From positions 1 through 20,091 of the IMG/VR virus record IMGVR_UViG_3300017714_000238: a stretch of DNA of 20,091 bases, one strand, 5' to 3'. The notes beneath the pieces were generated by a model, which had not been told where the DNA came from, made no database searches, and saw only the letters and a list, made by a program, of their open reading frames with translations. The stretch comes from a virus. The position numbers were made by a program, and so were the translations under genes. Shown piece after piece: positions 1 through 4,803 of this stretch (positions are counted from its first letter, which is position 1; the number at the start of each line of letters is the position of its first letter).

Positions 1-596
1 CTATCGAACTCATTAGTTATGCCAATGTTATTATCCATACTTGAGTTGTGTGAGTGATAATTAGAATAACCTAATTCTTGTCTGCAACCCTCTATGTGTT
101 GCGACTTGTGTGGGTTATCTTGATTATCTTTTTGTTGTGGGTAGATGTCGGGGTTTAATCCTTTTGCTTTTAACTCATCTCTAAAATAAGCGAAAGCAAA
201 TTTCTCACCACTATCACCATAGTTGCGACTATCTGTGCTACCAAATAAGCCGAAGTCTATGTGTTCACTATGTTCGTTGTTGCGACCATAAGAACTATTT
301 TCTTCGGTATCCATGCCTTGAGCCATTGAGAAGTAAAAGCATTTATCTTTTGCTACCACATCAACAGCCGAGCCATATCTGTCTTTTAACATTTGACATA
401 GCTTAACATCTTCGGGTAGATAAGACCTCTCTACAACTTGCTTGGCAAGTGCAAAGGCTTTCCCATAGTTATCTTCCACTTCTATTCTACAAGTATCAAA
501 TGCTTGTTTTTCTAAAGTGTCCTCACTTTCTGCGTGTGAGATATATCGATTTATTATCTTCTTTCGATATTCGTCATTCATTCTTAATCGTGCCAT
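1..596 (-). CDS. Hypothetical phage protein, 3' end outside the window
   Basis: The minus-strand frame is open from an ATG at 594-596 to the left edge, giving at least 198 residues with no stop. The ATG follows AGAAAGGATAAAAT, a good ribosome site, and lies 12 bases after the upstream gene's stop. The protein begins MARLRMNDEYRKKIINRYIS, is rich in charged residues at first, contains a DKCFYFSMAQG segment near residues 87-97, and becomes Asn/Ser/His-rich (SSYGRNNEHSEH, then DNPHKSQHIEGC). It resembles, from memory, a hypothetical family in marine podoviruses whose members start with an 'LN-EYR-KI-NR' helix. No enzymatic motif is visible. It is the last visible member of the leftward group that starts at 1260. 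Function unknown; the gene itself is well supported by reading frame, start site and spacing. Confidence 0.8.
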   Translation of the reverse strand, partial: MARLRMNDEYRKKIINRYISHAESEDTLEKQAFDTCRIEVEDNYGKAFALAKQVVERSYLPEDVKLCQMLKDRYGSAVDVVAKDKCFYFSMAQGMDTEENSSYGRNNEHSEHIDFGLFGSTDSRNYGDSGEKFAFAYFRDELKAKGLNPDIYPQQKDNQDNPHKSQHIEGCRQELGYSNYHSHNSSMDNNIGITNEFD

Positions 597-608
597 ATTT
601 TATCCTTT

Positions 609-839
609 CTATATGGATTGGTTATTAGTTGCATTAGTTGTATCATTATTTCCCATACCTTGCAACCATAAAGTGTATGCGGTAATATTTTTTGCTGTCC
701 ATTCTTCCCAGCAACCGCGACTATGAAAGACGCGCATGTGGCTTGGCGCTTTGTTATAGTAGGTCCCAAAGGGATAGCCGACATAGTTATTATCACTTGG
801 ATAGAACTTAATGCCACAATTCTTACAATGCATTTTCAT
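609..839 (-). CDS. Small zinc-ribbon-like protein (76 aa)
   Basis: The ATG at 837-839 shares its A with the last base of the TAA of the upstream 34-aa gene (TAATG), and a GGGGGTGA purine run lies 7-14 bases upstream inside that gene. A second ATG occurs two codons later. The protein has C5-x2-C8 near the N-terminus and H39-x3-C43 in the segment FHSRGCWEEW, which could form a treble-clef or TRASH-like zinc site (HSRGC in place of the more usual CS-GC). The C-terminal 20 residues are Asn/Thr-rich and probably disordered. The overlapping 77-aa frame at 584-817 is less likely because it lacks the coupled start. Metal binding is inference from residue spacing; function is unknown, possibly a small host- or DNA-binding factor. 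Confidence 0.75.
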   Translation of the reverse strand: MKMHCKNCGIKFYPSDNNYVGYPFGTYYNKAPSHMRVFHSRGCWEEWTAKNITAYTLWLQGMGNNDTTNATNNQSI

Positions 840-943
840 TAATATTCACCCCCTCTTATAACTCTGATTATATCTCTTATCCCTAAGGCTACTACTACTA
901 GTAGCCCTAAAGATATTACTATCATTAATAAACTGAAACTCAT
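839..943 (-). CDS. Single-pass membrane peptide (34 aa)
   Basis: This is a 34-codon frame starting MSFSLLMIVISLG and ending RVIRGGEY. Residues 3-21 are a nearly uninterrupted hydrophobic helix (Leu/Ile/Val), followed by a basic tail (RDIIRVIR), so it would sit in the inner membrane with the tail in the cytoplasm. Its ATG overlaps the stop of the 105-aa gene as TAATG (position 943), and its own TAA overlaps the ATG of the zinc-ribbon-like gene in the same way (position 839). Two TAATG joints in a row make a chance frame unlikely and imply translational re-initiation along the operon. Function unknown. Confidence 0.75.
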   Translation of the reverse strand: MSFSLLMIVISLGLLVVVALGIRDIIRVIRGGEY

Positions 944-1260
944 TAGTTCAGTACTTCGGGTAATACTTTTGATTTACCCATAATATTAACAATGTTAGTA
1001 GCTGTTCTAAAACCCATGCTATTATAATCGCTGTCTAACTGTTCATAACATACAGCAACCTTGCCTTTTTTGGTTATCCATATCTTACACTTATCATTAC
1101 TGAAACGACCAAAGCGAGTTATGATTGTGTTATGCTTTTCAGCATAAAAGGTTATCTTAAACCAACGACTAGCTTGTAGCTCATTAGTCATATCGTCAAG
1201 GCTGTAATCATCTTCTTCTGTATAGGGCTGATGATATTCGCCTAATTCTATATTACTCAT
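943..1260 (-). CDS. Hypothetical protein (105 aa), first gene of the distal leftward operon
   Basis: The ATG at 1258-1260 is preferred because AGAAAGGATAATT lies immediately upstream. A longer frame up to 1317 would begin inside the promoter palindrome and lacks a ribosome site. The protein starts MSNIELGEYHQPYTEEDDYS, has an acidic N-terminal part, then an alternating hydrophobic/charged section (residues 32-70, RWFKITFYAEK and KCKIWITKKGKVAVCYE) that looks like a small beta-sheet, and ends with SMGFRTATNIVNIMGKS. I do not recognise a family. It is the promoter-proximal gene of the group that continues through the 34-aa, 76-aa and partial 198-aa genes. It is downstream of a palindromic operator-like site, so it is probably regulated. 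Confidence 0.8.
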   Translation of the reverse strand: MSNIELGEYHQPYTEEDDYSLDDMTNELQASRWFKITFYAEKHNTIITRFGRFSNDKCKIWITKKGKVAVCYEQLDSDYNSMGFRTATNIVNIMGKSKVLPEVLN

Positions 1261-1279
1261 AATTATCCTTTCTAATGTG

Positions 1280-1317
1280 TTATGGGAATATAATATATAT
1301 ATTCCCATAACTGTCAA
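1280..1317 (-). promoter_or_regulatory. Promoter with -10 inside a perfect 13-bp palindrome
   Basis: On the minus strand a perfect -35 TTGACA (1312-1317) is followed by a 16-base spacer and TATTAT (1290-1295, 5 of 6 to consensus). The -10 lies in a perfect inverted repeat: TTATGGGAATATA at 1280-1292, five bases, then its complement at 1298-1310. The start of transcription would fall near 1283, leaving a leader of about 20 bases before the ribosome site of the 105-aa gene. A repressor dimer on the palindrome would block the -10. The arms are too AT-rich, and no T run follows, for a classic terminator. Sequence features are direct; repression is inference. Confidence 0.65.
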
Positions 1318-1321
1318 GTAT

Positions 1322-1501
1322 TTAATTAACTAACTCAACTATTTTAAAAGTTCTAAAAGTTAAGCCTTTTACTTTGCTTTCTATTTCTTTTAGTCTTTTC
1401 ATTTCTTCTATGTCTGCTTTATCTTCAGCCCATAGCTCAACATCATAATCATCTGTGATAATCTTGCTGTCGTACTTACTTGATTTGATTAATAAAAACA
1501 T
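1322..1501 (-). CDS. Small acidic/basic hypothetical protein (59 aa)
   Basis: The frame runs from ATG at 1499-1501 to TAA at 1322-1324. A GGAGG sits 9-13 bases upstream, within the end of the preceding 48-aa gene, and only one base separates that gene's stop from this ATG. The protein starts MFLLIKSSKYDS, has a charged helix (EDKADIEEMKRLKEIESK, residues 26-43) and ends RTFKIVELVN. The pattern of two short strands flanking a helix suggests a tiny alpha/beta fold. No family recognised. It is the last gene of the promoter-proximal leftward group. Confidence 0.7.
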   Translation of the reverse strand: MFLLIKSSKYDSKIITDDYDVELWAEDKADIEEMKRLKEIESKVKGLTFRTFKIVELVN

Positions 1502-1502
1502 T

Positions 1503-1649
1503 CTATAAATCCTCCATGAATGTTAATGCAATTTTCATTGCACATATTGCAAATAATGCTAACCCCATTAATGGGCTAACATACACAGCAACAACTGGAC
1601 TTAAAATAAATCCAGTTGTCACTAACACAAATTGACGAGCTGTATTCAT
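1503..1649 (-). CDS. Two-helix membrane peptide (48 aa)
   Basis: The ATG at 1647-1649 overlaps the upstream gene's TAA as TAATG, with GAGGAAA about 9 bases upstream. The protein has two hydrophobic stretches, roughly residues 7-24 (FVLVTTGFILSPVVAVYV) and 27-43 (LMGLALFAICAMKIALT), separated by a short Ser-Pro turn, so it is probably a small hairpin in the inner membrane. The C-terminus FMEDL carries the GGAGG of the next gene within its codons. Size and topology would fit a small phage membrane protein of unknown role; an early holin-like or exclusion role is only speculation. Confidence 0.7.
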   Translation of the reverse strand: MNTARQFVLVTTGFILSPVVAVYVSPLMGLALFAICAMKIALTFMEDL

Positions 1650-1798
1650 TATACAGTTTCCTCAATCATTTCCATTTGTTTAGAAGTCCATACATCAATG
1701 ACTTGTTGTATTTCGCCATGTTCAGCCATGAACTCATTTAAGGTCATGTGTTCTGCGTCTTCTTGCATTTGCACTAACCAATTATTTATTTTACTCAT
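1649..1798 (-). CDS. Small acidic hypothetical protein (49 aa)
   Basis: The frame from ATG (1796-1798) to TAA (1649-1651) encodes an acidic, Met/Gln/Glu-rich helical protein beginning MSKINNWLVQMQEDAEHM. The ribosome site is a weak AGAAAGAAGAAA stretch 6-17 bases upstream. It is the first gene of the proximal leftward group, its stop overlaps the next ATG, and a candidate promoter lies about 40-70 bases upstream. No family or function recognised. Confidence 0.65.
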   Translation of the reverse strand: MSKINNWLVQMQEDAEHMTLNEFMAEHGEIQQVIDVWTSKQMEMIEETV

Positions 1799-1836
1799 TT
1801 GATTTCTTCTTTCTGTTAGTTAATTAATAAATAAAT

Positions 1837-1865
1837 AATATACAATCCCATATTAAATACAACAA
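1837..1865 (-). promoter_or_regulatory. Candidate leftward promoter for the 1798-1322 gene group
   Basis: On the minus strand TTGTTG (1860-1865) and TATATT (1837-1842) are separated by 17 bases. The -10 matches 5 of 6 consensus positions, the -35 only 3 of 6. The spacer contains TATGGGA (1846-1852), the same heptamer found in both arms of the palindrome at 1280-1310, here as a single half-site. Placement about 40 bases ahead of the first gene fits, but AT-rich DNA gives such matches easily. Confidence 0.4.
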
Positions 1866-1876
1866 CTAATTTAATT

Positions 1877-1885
1877 TTATCCACA
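1877..1885 (+). promoter_or_regulatory. Perfect DnaA-box consensus (TTATCCACA)
   Basis: The nine bases match the strong E. coli-type DnaA box TTATNCACA exactly. Only one perfect copy is seen here, and one match by chance in a window of this size is not rare, so its meaning depends on the neighbouring repeats. Confidence 0.35.
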
Positions 1886-1926
1886 GTTTTCTTTGTACAT
1901 TAGACGCATTCTAAACTGGAACAACC

Positions 1927-1970
1927 TACTACATCTTGTATGTCTCACTCTGATACATACTACATCTTGT
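1927..1970 (+). repeat. Two 13-base direct repeats (iteron-like)
   Basis: TACTACATCTTGT occurs at 1927-1939 and again at 1958-1970, 31 bases apart. The core ATCTTGT recurs a third time at 2009-2014 and flanks (AAATCTTGT, from 2006), and an inverted near-copy (CCAAGATTT) lies at 2040-2048. Repeats of this kind next to a DnaA box resemble iterons bound by a replication or packaging protein. Confidence 0.55.
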
Positions 1971-1974
1971 GTCG

Positions 1975-1994
1975 CCTCGCTTCGCTCGGCGAGG
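1975..1994. repeat. GC-rich hairpin in AT-rich intergenic DNA
   Basis: CCTCGC (1975-1980) and GCGAGG (1989-1994) form a 6-bp stem with an 8-base loop; an alternative stem TCGCC/GGCGA (1972-1976 with 1988-1992) overlaps it. No T run follows on either strand, so it is not a standard terminator. Confidence 0.5.
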
Positions 1995-2005
1995 GGTCCC
2001 TAGCC

Positions 2006-2048
2006 AAATCTTGTCGCTTGCGGGCCCACCCCCCCCTACCCAAGATTT
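2006..2048. repeat. 8-bp inverted repeat around the C-rich core
   Basis: AAATCTTG (2006-2013) and CAAGATTT (2041-2048) are exact complements with a 27-base GC-rich loop that includes GGGCCC and the C8 run. It could be a protein-binding site or cruciform. Confidence 0.45.
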
Positions 2049-2083
2049 ATATAAAAGGGGTCCCAAACTTTTACCTATATACC

Positions 2084-2112
2084 TTGTTTTGTAAATAGAT
2101 ATGTGCTATTTT
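2084..2112 (+). promoter_or_regulatory. Weak candidate promoter for the rightward structural genes
   Basis: TTGTTT (2084-2089) and TATTTT (2107-2112) are 17 bases apart, about 50 bases ahead of the terminase ATG. Match to sigma70 consensus is modest, and phage late promoters often differ, so this is only a candidate. Confidence 0.3.
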
Positions 2113-2164
2113 CATTTTCACTACTAAAAGAGTAAGTGCAAAATTTTTTAAAAATTTTTTTCAA

Positions 2165-3631
2165 ATGCTAACACCAGATCAAATAAAACAGTTACCACCT
2201 GATACTAGAAAAGAGTATTTAAAGACAGCTTTGCAATTAGAAGAAAAAAAGAAAGAACAAAATATTAAAAACAATTTTCTTGATTTTGTAAAATATCTTT
2301 GGCCTGAATTTATTGAAGGCGAGCATCATAAAATTATGGCGGAAAAATTTAACCGTGTTGCTAATGGTGATTTAAAACGTGTTATTATTAACATGGCACC
2401 ACGTCACACTAAGTCAGAATTTTCATCTAACTTTTTGCCAGCATGGATGATTGGTAACAATCCTAAATTAAAAATAATCCAAGCAACTAACAACGCCGAA
2501 CTTGCAGTGCGATTTGGTCGTAAGGCCAAAGGTCTTATGGAGCAGGAAGAATATAAAAAAATATTTAATACTAGATTGAAAGAAGATTCAAAGGCTGCTG
2601 GAAAATGGGAAACGGACCAAGGTGGAGAATACTATGCAGCAGGTGTTGGCGGATCAATAACCGGTCGTGGTGCTGATCTTTTAATTATTGATGATCCACA
2701 TTCAGAGCAGGACGCAATGAATATGGCATCTTACGACAGGGTATATGAGTGGTATACTTCTGGACCTCGGCAACGACTGCAGCCTGGAGGCAGGATAATT
2801 GTGGTGATGACTCGTTGGAATGTGGCAGATCTGACCGGTAAATTGATAAAAGCACAATCAGAGCCAAAGGCAGACCAATGGGAAGTAATAGAGTTTCCTG
2901 CAATCTTACCTTCAGGCGAACCAGTTTGGCCTGGTTATTGGAAATTAGAAGAGTTAGAAGCGGTGAAAGCATCCGTAAGTATACTAAAATGGAATGCACA
3001 ATACCAGCAAAACCCAACTGCAGCAGAAGGCTCTATTATTAAAAGAGATTGGTGGAAACTGTACGATAAACCGGAACCCCCACCTTTAACACATGTTATA
3101 CAATCTTATGATACAGCATTTATGAAAAAAGAAACGGCCGATTATAGTGCTATAACTACATGGGGTGTATTTTGTCCAAACGAAGGTGACGCCCCTAATT
3201 TAATCTTATTAGACATGGTTAAAGATAGATATGAGTTTCCAGAACTAAGGAAGAAAGCCAAAGAACAATATGACTATTGGAAACCAGAAACAGTTATTAT
3301 TGAAGCCAAAGCTTCAGGATTACCTTTAACATATGAATTAAGAAAATTAGGTATACCAGTTATTAACTTTACACCAAGCCGTGGAAATGATAAACATACT
3401 AGAATAAACTCGGTTGCACCTTTGTTTGAATCTGGTATGATATGGGCACCAGACACAAAGTTTGCAGAAGAAGTGATTGAGGAATGCGCTGCATTTCCAC
3501 TAGGTGAGCATGATGACCTTGTGGATAGTATGACTCAAGCAGTAATGAGATTTAGACAAGGTGGATTTATAGAACATCCAGATGATTATGAGGATGAACC
3601 ATTACCACAACAACAGAGGACATATTACTAA
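2165..3631 (+). CDS. terL: Terminase large subunit (TerL)
   Basis: This is the ATP-driven DNA packaging motor, which docks on the portal, translocates DNA and cuts it. The 488 residues match the usual length. The ATPase domain shows a Walker A-type loop APRHTKS (residues 78-84), a Walker B strand LLIIDDP with D176/D177, and a coupling TRW motif (216-218). The nuclease domain of RNase H fold shows SYDTAF (D316), VIIEAKASG (E380) and GEHDDLVDS (D450, D451, D454), the expected acidic metal ligands. The start MLTPDQIKQLPPDTRKEYL matches the N-terminal helix of homologues as I recall them. There is no Shine-Dalgarno: the ATG follows a poly-A/T tract. Its TAA overlaps the next ATG (TAATG). No small subunit gene is seen in the window. 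Confidence 0.95.
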   Translation: MLTPDQIKQLPPDTRKEYLKTALQLEEKKKEQNIKNNFLDFVKYLWPEFIEGEHHKIMAEKFNRVANGDLKRVIINMAPRHTKSEFSSNFLPAWMIGNNPKLKIIQATNNAELAVRFGRKAKGLMEQEEYKKIFNTRLKEDSKAAGKWETDQGGEYYAAGVGGSITGRGADLLIIDDPHSEQDAMNMASYDRVYEWYTSGPRQRLQPGGRIIVVMTRWNVADLTGKLIKAQSEPKADQWEVIEFPAILPSGEPVWPGYWKLEELEAVKASVSILKWNAQYQQNPTAAEGSIIKRDWWKLYDKPEPPPLTHVIQSYDTAFMKKETADYSAITTWGVFCPNEGDAPNLILLDMVKDRYEFPELRKKAKEQYDYWKPETVIIEAKASGLPLTYELRKLGIPVINFTPSRGNDKHTRINSVAPLFESGMIWAPDTKFAEEVIEECAAFPLGEHDDLVDSMTQAVMRFRQGGFIEHPDDYEDEPLPQQQRTYY

Positions 3632-4794
3632 TGAGTATATTAAATTCAGGAACAGCTTTAGAGAGAATAACAAAATTCTTAAAAAAAGTATTCAAAGGCA
3701 AACCAGCCACCACAGCAGAACTTAACAAAACAGCTAGAAATCTAGGTTTAAATGAAAAAGAAGTTGAAAGAGTTATTGCAGCTTTTAAATCAGAAGAAAC
3801 CACAGATTTAAATAAAGTAGATGATCTTATGAATTCTACTAAAGTAGATGATGCAAATTTAACAAAAGCATTGGATCGAGTAGACACTATGTCCGGCGAT
3901 GATTTATTAAGAGAAGCGCAAATAGGAAAATTTGATATTACTTCACCTCTAACACGAACTGTCACAGACGTTGGTGATTTTAAAAATGCTGGAATAGTTA
4001 CTCGAAAAGGACCTGCAGGTAGAGGTAACAGTGATGAAGTAGTTGGTATGTCAGAAGGTATAGAACGTTCTATTAAGTTTGTTGGTGAACGAACCGGTTT
4101 ACCGGACTCAATCGTAAAAAAAGCTCTTAAAGTTAAAATGATGGAAGGCTATGAAGCCGGAAATTATAAAGGTCTAGCTAACGAAGCAGAAGACATGAAA
4201 GCGTATATTGATACTCAAATCATGGGTGATGACACTTTAACTTTTTTAGAAGAGATTGAACAAATAGGTAAAGAGTTAATTGACAGTCGTGGAGTAGGAT
4301 CAATGACTGAAGCGTTTGATAATGCTATGGATGCAAAAAAAATAACAGATAAAGCTAAAGGCGGACGTGTTGGTTATACTATCGGTGGTTTAACGCAACT
4401 AGCATCAGCTCCTGATCCTATGGCTGAAAGAGGCGACATGTTAGAGAATATGGCAATGGAAAGATATGGTAAACCATTTGACAGTTTACCCGAAGTAATT
4501 CAAATCCAATTAATAGAAGATGTGAATGAATTTAATGAAGCTAACATACCATATGCTAAAGGCGGACGTGTTGGACTTAGATCTGGTGGCGAGGCCGGTA
4601 TCTTGGATGATGCTGACGAACATTCTTTTAGAATGTTTAATAAACCATATAAAGAATTAAATGCGATTGAATTAGAAGAGTTTGACGAAGAGATGGCTAG
4701 ACTTAGAAGTAAGTTTATGGCTGTTGGTGGTCCAGTAACCCCGCAACGCGGACCGATGCAAGCTGGTATTGGTCAAATGTTTAAAAAAAAATAA
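3631..4794 (+). CDS. GGRVG-motif protein between terminase and portal (387 aa)
   Basis: The start overlaps the terL stop as TAATG and the gene ends 9 bases before the portal ATG, so it is part of the packaging/head operon. The N-terminal 60 residues are a basic helical domain (ITKFLKKVFKGKPAT, then LNEKEVERVIAAFKS). The middle is acidic and helical, with a region around 145-235 that may be a small helical bundle. AKGGRVG occurs twice, near residues 242-248 and 309-315, each followed by a second GG, and a related AVGGPVTPQ lies near the C-terminus, which ends QMFKKK. Similar glycine motifs are frequent in marine phage virion or head-region proteins, whose function is unknown. It might be a virion internal or ejection protein, but no enzymatic motif supports a specific role. 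Confidence 0.85.
   Translation: MSILNSGTALERITKFLKKVFKGKPATTAELNKTARNLGLNEKEVERVIAAFKSEETTDLNKVDDLMNSTKVDDANLTKALDRVDTMSGDDLLREAQIGKFDITSPLTRTVTDVGDFKNAGIVTRKGPAGRGNSDEVVGMSEGIERSIKFVGERTGLPDSIVKKALKVKMMEGYEAGNYKGLANEAEDMKAYIDTQIMGDDTLTFLEEIEQIGKELIDSRGVGSMTEAFDNAMDAKKITDKAKGGRVGYTIGGLTQLASAPDPMAERGDMLENMAMERYGKPFDSLPEVIQIQLIEDVNEFNEANIPYAKGGRVGLRSGGEAGILDDADEHSFRMFNKPYKELNAIELEEFDEEMARLRSKFMAVGGPVTPQRGPMQAGIGQMFKKK
4354..4574 (+). repeat. 20-base direct repeat encoding AKGGRVG
   Basis: The 20 bases from 4354 to 4373 recur exactly at 4555-4574, both in frame and both encoding AKGGRVG. Codon-level identity over that length points to recent duplication, gene conversion or nucleotide-level selection, not only protein conservation. 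Confidence 0.7.
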
Positions 4795-4803
4795 GGAACT
4801 TAA

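Larger units (their letters stand above)
1799..2164. other. Divergent intergenic region, candidate origin/packaging region
   Basis: This 366-base stretch separates the leftward small genes from the rightward structural genes and holds no convincing ORF. It contains, in order: a leftward promoter candidate, a perfect DnaA box, two 13-base direct repeats, a GC-rich hairpin, two GGGGTCCC copies (1993-2000 and 2057-2064) flanking a very GC-rich core with GGGCCC (2022-2027) and a run of eight C (2029-2036), an 8-bp inverted repeat, a rightward promoter candidate, and a poly-A/T tract (about 2139-2161). Iterons, a DnaA box and an AT-rich stretch together are typical of replication origins. Position next to the terminase gene also fits a pac/cos or genome end. 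Which one applies cannot be told from sequence. Confidence 0.45.

Noticed and set aside
584-817. 77-aa minus-strand frame overlapping the zinc-ribbon-like gene
   Set aside because: It overlaps the start of the next gene, lacks a ribosome site, and the alternative frame has a TAATG-coupled start and metal-site pattern.
1280-1310. Palindrome as a transcription terminator
   Set aside because: The stem is very AT-rich with no T run, and a consensus -35 and -10 overlap it, so an operator is the better reading.
1971-2064. tRNA gene or tRNA-derived attachment site in the GC-rich intergenic island
   Set aside because: No cloverleaf with T-loop GTTC and acceptor pairing could be built, and no integrase is seen in the window.
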